Assembly: GCA_026119935.1 (NCBI GenBank)
Contig: JALRMH010000003.1
Coordinates: 1,023,526 to 1,087,525, forward strand
Source of the DNA: Endothia cerciana
Lineage: Eukaryota; Ascomycota; Sordariomycetes; Diaporthales; Cryphonectriaceae
Reading direction: 5' to 3'
Length of the DNA stretch: 64,000 bases
The notes under the pieces are model-generated. The model made no database searches. It saw nothing but the letters and a program-made list of their open reading frames with translations, and was not told the DNA's origin. How positions within the stretch are numbered: position 1 is the stretch's first letter; the number at the start of each line of letters is the position of its first letter. Shown here one piece after another: positions 45,614-55,684 of the stretch. Position numbers and translations under genes: made by a program.

Positions 45614-45786
45614 GCTCCGTCTTTCCACTCTTCGGTATCGTCCTCCGTCTTTATGCTTCGTATGCACTCTATTTCCAATCCTAACTCCTATTCATGATTT
45701 CTAACTTTCTGGATACTAGAAAGAGTAGTATGAGATTATAAAAGAACTCTGGGGAGTGGTCCTGGGGTCGATTCCTAGTGCGTCCA
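45614..45786 (+). repeat. Composite repeat ending in a tRNA-Ala 3' half (copy B)
   Basis: Ends AACTCTGGGGAGTGGTCC then GGGGTCGATTCCTAGTGCGTCCA, a mutated version of the tRNA-Ala 3' half at 29 kb. Its upstream module resembles that of copy A (GCTCCGTCTTTCC, GTCCTCCGTCTTTATG, CTCTATTTCC). The T-arm pairing is damaged, so no functional tRNA is expected. Confidence 0.6.
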
Positions 45787-45984
45787 CAGGAATTTTCTTT
45801 TTTTTCTTCTTCCTTTTCCCTATCTCTATTATAAACCCCTTTTAGTACTCCTAGGACCTGAGGGAACCAGTAGTGCTTATTACACCGGGTGATGTGTTCT
45901 GTTGGGCACTTTTATAACCTGTATGATAGAGGGAATATAACACTAAGGCTTAGCGTCGGGCCTTAGAATTTGATGGCATGGGCG

Positions 45985-46071
45985 AAGAGACGGGGATTCG
46001 GCTTTGCGGAGTTCGAGTCGCCATGGGATGCAGAGAACTGCATCAAGCCCCTCAAAGAATTGAGAACCTAG
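45985..46071 (+). pseudogene. Possible RRM fragment
   Basis: An in-frame peptide KRRGFGFAEFESPWDAENCI plus eight residues ends at a TAG. RGFGFAEF fits the RNP1 consensus of RNA-recognition motifs and the following helix is compatible. There is no start or other half of an RRM nearby. It may be a chance match or a gene fragment. Confidence 0.25.
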
Positions 46072-46486
46072 AGACTAAGAGGACACTCGACCGGAAGCAG
46101 GCCAGAAACTCTTTCGGATGCGTTCATAGCAACTCGGCTCAGCTGAGCGCGCTACGCGATTGTCTTTAGCCCGTTGTTGAGGATGGCAGCATTGAGAATG
46201 GCAGCAGCGAGGCTGCGTGGCTTGCAGGACACTTGCGTCGAACAGTGGGGGGATAAATAACCTAACAAAAGTTATAGAGCTTCTTTGTTATTTTGGTATT
46301 CTTATCCTGGCCGACGGACTCCGTCGTACTGCGTTAGGCGGGAATCCTTGGCCCGAGTGTAGGATTCTGAACCCGGTCTGACTACAGCTCATCAACTCGT
46401 GATCAAAGTGTGCCCGCAGTGCTCATTGCTGCTGAAATTTGTTGTTCGAGAATCACAAGCAAGTAAATCGCAGTCGTACCTATACC

Positions 46487-49130
46487 ATGAAGTCTGAAAA
46501 GCTCTGCGAATACTGCAGCCGGATAGAATTCTCGGCCCTTGCAACCCCCACGCTCGCGGATATCTACAGAGCCCAAGAGAATAAAAGGAGGGGTATCGGG
46601 TTCTGGCCACGAGTCCTACCAGAAGGGACCTGGCAAGGACCAGGGGAGCCACCTAATGTCAAGAGGGTGAACTTGGGTTCCCTCGAAAGAATCGAGCGGG
46701 ATTCGGAGGATTGCAAGCTGTGTGCCATCATTATCGACATCGTGCGCCAGCAAGGTGGCTTCATTGCTCCAGATAATGCTCTGCCCACAGGTGACGAGGT
46801 GCAGTTTTGGGCAGATCCTTCGTCTCACTATGGGCACATCACAAATTCCCCTGAGGACATCGAGTCGAGCTGGAACGAGGCATACTTCAAAATGCGACGC
46901 CTAGCGATAACGGTTTGCAAGTCGGATACGGAGGAGACTATCGCGTATTTCGACAATGTCATCCAGCCTTGCAGTGTAGGGGCCTCTCTGGTTTCCGATA
47001 TCCGAGTACAGGCCGCAGCAGAGGACGAGATGTTGTTTCTTGGAAGAAAGCGTCCGACAACCCTAAACATGGATCTTCCTCGGCACTGGATGGAGCTGTG
47101 CGAATCTACCCACGGGTTGAGCTGTTATGGCCGTGGAACGGAGTCTGAGCATACAAGGTGAGATATTGCGCCTTGTTCTTTTATGATTCTTTAATCTTTG
47201 CCCTCCATTGATGTCGAGAGTACCTAACCTGCATATGCAGCACATTTCGTGTCCGGTTCATCGACGTGAATGACATGTGCATCCGCCTCGTTGACGAATA
47301 CAATCCATCTGACCCACGTATGACCTATGCAGCATTGAGCTATGTTTGGGGTCAAAAGCAGAAGCTCATGCTTTCCGCGGAAACCGAACCAATGCTCAGA
47401 AGAAAGGGCTCCATTCGCGACGATGATATCCCCAAGACGATTTCTGACGCTATCGAGGTAACGAGATTGTTGGGTCTGCCTTTCCTCTGGGTTGACGCGA
47501 TTTGCATAATGCAAGGGAAAACGCAAGAGGACCTCCATGACAAAGCGGAACATATTGGCAATAGTAAGTGGCTTCTAGGTCATTCCCTGTAAATCACGAA
47601 TGAGGACTGGTAGAGTTTGTGCAACTTGTTCTGACACCCATGCTTTGTGTCCCAGTGGCGCACATCTACAGGTCGGCTTTCCTCACCATCGTTGCCGCTT
47701 TCGGCGAGGACGCAGACGCCGGGCTATCTGGACTTCGCCCAGGTACGAGATCATACCAGCAGCGCGAAGTCGTAGTCATACCGCCAAACCCTAAGGAGGC
47801 CTCCCCCGGGCTCTCTCTGCTCACCACTTGTAAGTCGTCCCCGAAATATTTCGGTGAGTTCTTCAACCGTCGAGACGAGGACGCCGATATAAGCACGTGG
47901 AACACCCGCGGCTGGACATTGCAGGAACGGGCGCTCTCGCGACGAAATCTGATTTTCACTCGGGAGCAAGTCCTCTGGGCCTGCGACGGCGCGTACTTCT
48001 GCGAGGAGTCCTGCTTCGAGCACCCCGTCACCGCGACCGGGTCGTTTGAGCTGCGCACTCCCATACGATTCGAACTGTTCAAGGGGCTACAGCTTAACGC
48101 GACCAACCTGCGAAGCCTGGACGGCAAGATGGCACGGGTAGCGAGTTCATCAAAAAAGTTCTGGGATAAGTACAGGCTGTTGGTCCAACACTTCTCGATG
48201 CGCAAGCTGAGCTTTCCGGGTGATGTCTACGACGCTTTCCTCGGCATCATGGACGCTATGCAACGGGTCCGTGACGAGTCCTTCCACTGGGGCCATCCGC
48301 GTTCGCGCTTCGAGCTGTCACTTTCGTGGTCTTCCTTTCATACTCTATCACGGCGGTCCGCGAAAAGTACTTTGCCGATGACCTCGCTGAAAACCAACAT
48401 CGAATTTCCGACCTGGTCCTGGATGGGCTGGGTAGGACAGACAAGCGTGTCAGTCAGTGATGAGAGACTTGAAAGGTGAGAAACCCCCCCTTCCACCAAG
48501 TTCGAATTACCTTTGGCTAACGAAGTAGTCAGCGAGACCCCGATGATCTCCTGCTACGTCCACAAAAGTCAGCCTCTAAGACTCGTCATGATCAACGGGG
48601 CCAAAGTCAACGAGAGTGTTCTCAAACCATCGACGCCTTACCGTCATATTCCCTGGCTAGATGACAATACTCGCAGCCAAGTTACCCTCGAGGATGTCAA
48701 TCGTCACCTGCCGACCGTGACAGACATTTTGAAGGCTCAGAAACTCCCCGATGAGTACCTTATATTCTTCTGGGGAAGCACGGCATTCTTCGACCTACCT
48801 CTCAGTCCCGAGCAGAAACAAGGAAGAGAGACTTTCCTCGAATATGCAGCTGCCAAGCGACCCGTCATTAGGGATGCCAAAGGCGTCGAGGTCGGTCAGG
48901 GCAACTTCATGAGCTTGGATGTGTCGAAAGAGTTCAGTGAATCGAAAGCCCAGGCCGAGTTCGTAGCTGTGGCAAGGAGACAGATCATAGACCTTGATCT
49001 GCCCGCTATTGTCATCGCTCTGCAGATCAAGTGGGTGAACGGGAGGGCAAGAAGACTTAATTATGCAGAAATAGAGGAGACTGCATGGATAGAGGCAGGA
49101 CCAAAGTGGAAGTTGATTGCGCTGGAGTGA
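46487..49130 (+). CDS. HET-domain (heterokaryon incompatibility) protein
   Basis: Four exons: 46487-47157, 47241-47563, 47656-48475, 48533-49130. Introns are 83, 92 and 57 nt, all GT-AG (GTGAGA, GTAAGT, GTGAGA donors), and the phases fit exactly, giving 803 aa. The N-terminus LCEYCSRIEFSALATPTLAD and DCKLCAIIIDIVR is a Cys-containing module common before HET domains. The HET domain follows: MTYAALSYVWGQKQKLMLSA, LPKTI-like IPKTISDAIEVTRLLGLPFL, WVDAICIMQ, DKAEHIGNMAHIYRSAFLTI and VAAFGEDADAGLSGLRPG, then STWNTRGWTLQERALSRRNL. These blocks are the three conserved motifs of pfam06985. The C-terminal ~250 residues contain FPTWSWMGWVG, usual for the family, and then lineage-specific sequence. HET proteins trigger cell death when incompatible strains fuse; this copy's partner is unknown. 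No lesions are seen. Confidence 0.93.
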
Positions 49131-49557
49131 TTAACTTGGAGTTATGGATTTTCTTAGCTGTAGTGTTTGCGATATCTGGACCCGATGAAGGAGGCATTGC
49201 CTTTGCGTGGCTATGGTGACGTTTGTATGTAGCTGGCGACCCCTTGAAAATGTGCAGATTCTTTTGCGAAAGCCACCTAGGCTCTCCTCATGACGCCTCA
49301 CCAGCAAATCCGGGGCTCGCGTTAGGCCATAAGTGACATTAACCCAGCCCAGCCGACTGCGGAATGTGTAAGATTGTCTGCTCAGCCGTCATGATTCCTG
49401 AGTTTGTGAGTTCAGGGAGTGTGTCCATGACAGAAATCATGCTCAGGGCATCCAAGCCGAAGTCAGCCGGAGACTTTCAATCGAGTGCTCGAGCGTTGGC
49501 CAACAGACCACGCCACATGATTCCCTTGACGTTCCAAGACATGCAATCAACAGGCTC
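49131..49557. other. Spacer between the HET gene and the HET relic
   Basis: 3' flanks of two convergent HET sequences; nothing else seen. Confidence 0.4.
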
Positions 49558-49842
49558 CTACACCAGAACAATATTTCTCATCTCTCTCCCATCATCAAGC
49601 GCCTCACCGTCCATGAAGCCGACCACAAAACACTCACCAACAAGGACAGAAGCGCCATCCCCATCGACGCACCTCAGGACAACAGACACACTACACGCAA
49701 CAAACATACATATCAAACCACCCTTGCTCGCCAGCTTCGGCACTATACCCAAGTGTCCCTCCGCTGTCACAATCAACCTACAATCCCACGGCCACTTGCC
49801 GATTATCGCATCAGCAGCACGCCAACCGGTATTCCTCTGCTC
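49558..49842 (-). pseudogene. 3' remnant of a second HET-type gene
   Basis: The minus strand reads GWRAADAIIGKWPWDCRLIV, TAEGHLGIVPKLASKGGLIC, MFVACSVSVVLRCVDGDGAS and VLVGECFVVGFMDGEALDDG to a stop. The order (T-x-x-G-x-L-G-x-x-P; G-D-x-(I/V)-C; G-C-x-x-P-V-V-L-R; Y/L-x-V-G-E-C-(Y/F)-V-x-G-x-M-D-G-E) is the typical C-terminal module of fungal HET proteins. No HET domain or earlier exon is readable upstream on that strand, so only the end of the gene seems to survive. It faces the intact HET gene tail to tail. Confidence 0.65.
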
Positions 49843-51664
49843 ACCCTTCCATGTCCTCGCAGCTGGCGGTAGTGTCTCCCTTTTGTAGTGATCTCGTAAT
49901 ATAGCGCCGCGGACGCGGAGGACCTGGTTGGCTAGGAACTATTCAATTACTGGTAGGCGCGCGGCGAGGGTGAGATAGACTTTTACTGAGTTTCCTAGGC
50001 TGCGTTGGAAATCGTGAAGATAATCTAGTAGAGACAACCCCTCCATTTAAGGAGCGCCCACATCCAAGTGATGGGGGGAAAGGGGGGAAAGGTGCACTTC
50101 TGGCGCTCCTGAACATCGTTCTACTAAAGTCTAATGAAGTTTGCAGAATGGGTCCAAACGTGCAGACTCAAGTCTTGGGTCCTGTGGTCTGCCCACTATA
50201 CAACGGATTCTGTATTGCCGAAGGTGAAAACATGATTTTTCTTCCTTTTCTTTTCCTGATTGGGCAGCCTATCAAGCCTTTTGCTAATAGCGGTCTCTCT
50301 CTCTCTAATTTTATCTGATGAAGTTGCCCCGCCACCCTGGCATCGAATGATTTGTTTGTTCGCGATCCCGAGTTCAATGTGCGCATAGGATCGGCTGTAC
50401 CTCGCCAGATCGCTGAGATCCCGCAAGCGAATCTTGGGATATCTACTTCATACCAGGCGCCAGGGTATGCTTTCGGCCAAGATCCAGAGACCTGGACCAA
50501 GATTCAAAGGAACCTGAGACCATGTTTTCCAGAAGGTCCTGGAGAGTCATCCTTAACCCCGGCGGTTGATACGCTCTGAGCGGGTGAGCAGCCCCTGTCA
50601 TCCCCCAGACCTCGGGATCTATCGAGGTACTTCCAGATCGATTCACCGATGACGCTCCCGTGTCGTCAGTCTCTTAGTATGTGGGGCTTGATGCTACAGA
50701 CGCCGCGGTGTGTGGCTGGGCTCCCGACGCCTTACGCCACAGGATCGACGTTGCATTACATCTCGGATCTGCTCTCATAGTGACGACAACTCGATATCCT
50801 CCAACTCTTTTCATATTTCGCTTAGCTGATGGCTCCCCTGACCTGCTTGCTTACCTCTCGTCTCCGAGCTCCCCATTCCCATCGATCAGCTGTACCGGCA
50901 GACACAGTTGGATGTCAGACGTGGCGGGATACGGTCTAGCGGCAGATTTGCCCCAGCCTAGGCCCCATGGGGTCGCCAACGTCGTCATTCTATGCTGTGG
51001 TCCCCGCACGCTGAGACCTTTGCCTTGGACGATATGAGACACCACTGGCTTTCATCTCGTGCTTGTGGCCCGTAACCAAAGTTGGCATTAGCTCTCTTCT
51101 AGGCAGAGCTCCGTACGACAGATACGGCAACTCACGGATCACACACGGTGGGACAAAGCCAATCAGGCTGTCCACCTCTGGCTGTGTTTGCGACGCTCTG
51201 CTCACGTTGGCAAACGTGTTGCCGAGGAGTTGTTTCCGGTAGTCTCACAACCTGAGGAAGGGACATCCCGACCGCAAAGCCAGTGTATTCTGGAGCATAG
51301 TAAGTATCTATGCACAATGACAAAGCGCGATGACGATGAGGCCGCCGGAAGGGCACCTTGCCCACGATCCTGCTGGTAGAGGAGGAGCCTACTTGCTGGA
51401 ATGAGGTTGGCGGCTGCGTACCTGCCGGGTGTAGATCGCGATGATGCAATACTTTCCAAGAAAGGGCTTGGGTATGACGACAAGTGTTAATATAAGATAT
51501 GTTCTCTGCCCCTTCGATCAAAGACGACTTCTTCCATTATCATCAACAATCATAACAACAACAATCCCACCAACCTGAACACTTGATCCCATCTCCCTTT
51601 GAGACCAACCATTCACAAATACCAACTGCACAACACCTCACATCGACCACCAATAACACCCAAC
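49843..51664. other. Spacer upstream of the DPR gene
   Basis: No supported gene. One CCCCT stress-response-type element lies at about 51,511-51,515, roughly 150 bases before the start codon of the DPR-repeat gene; a single such pentamer is weak evidence. Confidence 0.35.
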
Positions 51665-52590
51665 ATGTCTGGACTCGTCAACAAGGTCAAGGAGACTCTG
51701 CGCTCCGACAAGCACACCGAGACTGGCACCCACAACACCCACAACTACAACGAGCCAGAAGGTGCCCACGGACCTCACGGTTCGCGCGTGGCTAACGCCG
51801 CTGATCCACGCATCGACTCAGACCGTGACCACTGTGCCACTCCCCACTACCACGAGGCGGGCGTTGCCCGCGGCCACTACCAGCCCGGCGGCCACCACCA
51901 AGAAGGTTCTCATGGACCTCACGGCTCGCGCGTGGCCAACGCCGCCGACCCGCGCGTGGACTCGGACCGTGACCACCGCGCCGCGCCCCACCACAACGCT
52001 GGCCATTCCGGCGGCGCCTTCACTGGCGTCGGTGATGCCAACACCGGCACCTACACCACCGGTGCTGGAACGGTCCCCGGCGGCCAAGGTGGCGTTACTG
52101 GCCATGACGACCCCGCCGGCACCCACGGGCCTCACGGCTCGCGCGTGGCCAACACCGCTGACCCACGTGTCGACTCAGACCGCGACCACCGCGGTGCTCC
52201 CGGCGCGGCTGGTACCTCGCATATCGGCAGCGGTCCCGGCCCTGCGCCCCACACTGCTGGTCACCACAAGAGTGACGTCTTGAACAAGGCGGACCCGAGG
52301 GTCGACAGTGACCTCGACGGAAGCAAGACGTTTGGCGGGAACAAGACGTTGTCGTAAGTGGGTGCGGAGCGCAGTCCCGCACGGGTCTGAGACGGAGAGG
52401 TTGGGGGCTAATGTACCGACTCAGAGATCATGGTGCTGCCCACAGGGACCCTAGGGATGCGGCTCAGGTACCTCCGTCTGTCATGAGACAACATGTTGGC
52501 GAGCCTGCCATTGAGCACGGTGACCATGGCCACGGTCGCTCGGAGAGGCACCAGTCCATGTCTCACCAGGACGCACATCGGGGGATCTGA
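51665..52590 (+). CDS. DPR-motif dehydrin-like stress protein
   Basis: Two exons, 51665-52353 and 52425-52590, with a 71-nt intron (GTAAGT...ACTCAG); 284 aa. After MSGLVNKVKETLRSDKH the protein is hydrophilic, rich in Gly and His, and carries three near-identical copies of HGPHGSRVANAADPR(V/I)DSDRDH plus a shorter LNKADPRVDSDLDG. The repeated DPR signature defines a fungal group of dehydrin-like proteins (described as Dpr proteins in Aspergillus fumigatus) involved in tolerance of oxidative, osmotic or cold stress. The second exon adds a His- and Gln-rich tail, GDHGHGRSERHQSMSHQDAH. There is no signal peptide or membrane segment; a soluble, disordered protein is expected. The repeats at DNA level are similar enough to allow copy-number change. 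Confidence 0.82.
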
Positions 52591-52963
52591 TTTCGACGAT
52601 GGAATCATGTGTTGCGATTAGCACGTTCCTTGTATTTGTAATTGTCGAGCATGAATCCTAAGTTACTGCTTGCCATCCACCGAGAGTCCCTGAAATTGAT
52701 TAAACGAATGTGGACGTAGGCTGCCCGATGCAGCAAACTTGTATGGTATTTGCTGGGCATATTGAATGAAATCTACTAGACAGTGCTGACGAGAAAACAC
52801 GTATGCAGATCAGATTGTAATTCATTTCATCATGGTGGCTTGAGTTCATCGAAGGGTCTGGTCTAACCGACCCCTGCGGGGACCGTCATCGTATTGAGTC
52901 CGGACTTTTGGCGACTTCTTCCATGTTGTCGTACGCATGCAGGGTCGCCTCATCAGTAGCTCT
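52591..52963. other. Short spacer between convergent genes
   Basis: 3' ends of the DPR gene and of the CSA-type gene; nothing else seen. Confidence 0.5.
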
Positions 52964-54522
52964 CTATATCCAGGTGACCTGACTACCCATCAGGGTCTTG
53001 AAGGCACCATCAATAGCCTTTCTCTTCTGGCCCTGCCCCTGCTGAGCCGCCTCTGGGACGCCAATCGCGTCTTCCCCATCGTTTCCCGGCACCTGTGGCA
53101 TCCACGCGTGTATCTGCCCGTCAGTCCGACCACTGTAGACACCGCCAGCCGCATTCGTGCCCCCGGGGACGATACCAATAGAGCCAGTGCCGCCGTGGCC
53201 TCCGGCGCCCCGCCAGACGAGACTGGTGATGCGATTCCTGACGGAACGCTCACCCGCGCGATTTGTTCTGACTCCTGCAACCTGAAAGCCGGGCGCTTTC
53301 AGGCGGGTGACGGTCGTGCCCTCGTGCAACTCCATCACCAGAATCTCCGTCTCGTTCGGCCAGAAGAGCAGCTCTTTCTTAGGCGGCGTCAGGCCCACCG
53401 GCGTGACGAACATGGGCACGCTTGCTAGCTGTCCGTTACGGATGTTTGGGCCGAAGTTCGCAAGCGTATTGGCACTCGTCGCCGCGTCCCAAACGCGGAC
53501 CCGCCTGTCGTGACCGGCAGACACAATGTATGCGCCGTCGTCGGTCCAGGTGAGACCGTTCACGGGGCCGGAGTGCGCCTTGGCAGACATGCGGAAGCCT
53601 CGGTCCCAGGGGCCGTTGCCATTGAGGCTGGCGTTAACGCGTGAGGAGACGCCGAGGCTGTCTTCCTGGTCGAGGAGACCGAGCAGGGCGCTAGCACGGC
53701 GGACGTCCCAGATGCGCACCGCGCCATCGAGCGTGCCGCTGGCGAGGACGTGCTCGTGGCGCGGTGACCACGCGAGAGAAAAGACTGCCCCGCCGCCAGA
53801 TATCTGACCTGGCGGGACGAGAGTCTGCACGGCCGCGCTCGAGCGCAGATCAACGAGGCGTACCGCTGGGTGCGCGGTGCCGCATGCGACCAACAAGTGG
53901 TCTGCAATGGGCGAGATGGCATGCGTGTAGAGTTTTGAGCCCAGGTCCCAAGACCCTGACATATGCACAGTATCGGTCGCCCATATCTTGAGGGTCTGGT
54001 CGTAGGAGCCCGAGAGGAATGCTTCCGGGTCGTTCGGGAAGAACGATAGATGGGTGATGCCGAATCTATGGGCCTTGGCCGTGGCATCAGCGCGATTGAT
54101 CGTCGCGACGGGCTTGTAGGTGTGGGAGCTGTGCGGGTTGCCGCATTGCTCGAGGTCCCATAGCTTGATTGTGGCATCGGAACCGCCTGATATCAATCTG
54201 AGGCGCAGCCAGGCCGTCAGTGCTTGTATGGAGACGTAAGAATGCTGGGGCACGCGTCGTACATCCTTCCGTCGAAACGCTCAAGCGCAAGCGCATTCAC
54301 ACCGGCCTGATGCGCCCATAGACCCTTTCCCTGTTCATGACTTGCCAGCGCAGAACTCGAACTGCCAAGACTAGTACTGTCGGTTGCGGAACCCTTGTGT
54401 CCTCCGTCGAATCGAAAGTGAGGCGCCGGCCGGAAGGATCGCACGAGTCTCTGGGTCTCCAGCCTTGCGAAAACATTTGGACCGAGGGCACCCGTGGCCC
54501 TTTCAAAGAGAGGTTGATCCAT
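52964..54522 (-). CDS. rad28: CSA/ERCC8-type WD40 repair protein
   Basis: Exons on the minus strand are 54522-54263 and 54197-52964, joined across a 65-nt intron (54198-54262, GTACGA...CCTCAG) as FDGRILISGGSDATIKLWDL; 497 aa. The start MDQPLFERATGALGPNVFAR and RSFRPAPHFRFDGG match fungal homologues of Rad28/CSA. WD repeats include ALISGGSDATIKLWD-like, FGITHLSFFPNDPEAFLSGS, LYTHAISPIADHLLVACGTA, VFSLAWSPRHEHVLASGTLD followed by GAVRIWDVRRA, and VNGLTWTDDGAYIVSAGHDR with RVRVWD. The DDB1-binding propeller proteins of this group recruit a Cul4 ubiquitin ligase in transcription-coupled nucleotide-excision repair. A long insertion (about 80 residues) precedes the last blade, GGVYSGRTDGQIHAWMP. 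Divergent from the next gene, 399 bp between start codons, so they may share a promoter region. Confidence 0.88.
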
Positions 54523-54921
54523 GGGCTGTTATCATTGTGCCGCCTGCTTCCCGTATTTCAGGGAGAGGGGCCAATACTCAGGAGGGCCTAGGGTGGTCGA
54601 CGGCGAGAGGTGTAATCTAGTGGTAAGGTTGAGGTCGGCGACGTGAGATTTCTCTGGAGCTGTGACTGCAGCGAGGCCCCACATTGCTCCGGTTAGACCA
54701 TGAGGGGTCGCAGCGCATGTACTATGGTACAGGGAGAGCTTTACAGGAGACCCCCAAATTCCCAAAATCTGCTACTTCTCCAAACACCAACAAATATGCT
54801 CTTACATCTCACCGTCCGCTCAAGTCTCCAAGGAAGCCTCTCGTCCCAATTATGTGATCCAGCTCTTCCACGCAGACCTCCCCATGGCCAGCACCCCACC
54901 GCCTGATTTTTGAAGCCCCAG

Positions 54922-55684
54922 ATGGCTTCCTTAAACCGTCAAAAAGGCACCTACGTCTATGCTGAGGACAGCACCGATGCATTCGCTGCGGATCAGGAAG
55001 CAGCAAGACAGAGGCATGCAACTATCTACGATGCAGTCGCAGGTATGTCTCGCACCCCATTCTCTCATTCAGGCTGGCAACAAGCTCACTGGTGAACCAA
55101 CAGGTCGCGTATCCCTGAAGTTCTCCAAAGACTCCGCGGCCAGTGGCAGCCGCAAGACCTCATCAGGTCTCCACCAGCTCGCCGACGCCGTCCTAGCTCC
55201 CGAGGAGGTTCTCTTCTCACGCAAGAACGCGCCTCAGCGGTACGCAGAAAAGGACCTTTACTTCGCGCATGAAGATCTCCCCGACGGCGGCCGCAATATC
55301 CTGCCCGAAAGTGATATGCTGAAGGCCGTCCATGCATACTCAAGTCACTTCTACGAAGCCATGGGGCACCGCCATGAAAGAAACGGTCGGGGAAATATTT
55401 GGCGCGTTGATGAGCGCAGCATGGATGAGACCGCCCTCCTGGCATTCGGCATACTACTTGAAGAGGCTGCGCGGGAGAGTTTGGGGAAGAATGGGGACCT
55501 TGTGTTTACCGAGGGAGTGGAGAACGAGGAGCATGAGGACGGAAATGACAGTGAGGGACAGCGACGACGGCAGGAGACCCCAGCGCCTCGCCGATTGCAT
55601 ACGCCTATAGGCTTTGAAGGTGAGGAGGGTTTCTGGAAGCGGAAATATTCAAAGAGACGAAGGATCGAGGATGAGCGAGATTGA
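54922..55684 (+). CDS. rrn10: Rrn10-like RNA polymerase I upstream factor subunit (probable)
   Basis: Exons 54922-55042 and 55104-55684 with a 61-nt intron (GTATGT...CAACAG); 233 aa. The N-terminus is MASLNRQKGTYVYAEDSTDA. The conserved core is NILPESDMLKAVHAYSSHFY, a spacer, then RSMDETALLAFGILLEEAAR. Two blocks, N-I-(I/L)-P-x-x-D-(L/M)-x-x-(V/A)-H-x-Y and D-E-T-(S/A)-L-(I/L)-x-x-G-(L/I)-L-(I/L)-E, agree from memory with the yeast Rrn10 subunit of the UAF complex that activates rDNA transcription. The fungal protein is longer and ends in an acidic stretch followed by a basic KRKYSKRRRIEDERD tail, a likely nuclear localisation signal. I judge the assignment likely but not certain, since Rrn10 is short and poorly conserved. 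Confidence 0.6.

Noticed and set aside
49364..49888. 174-codon plus-strand frame
   Set aside because: The opposite strand carries a recognisable HET C-terminal module at the same place.
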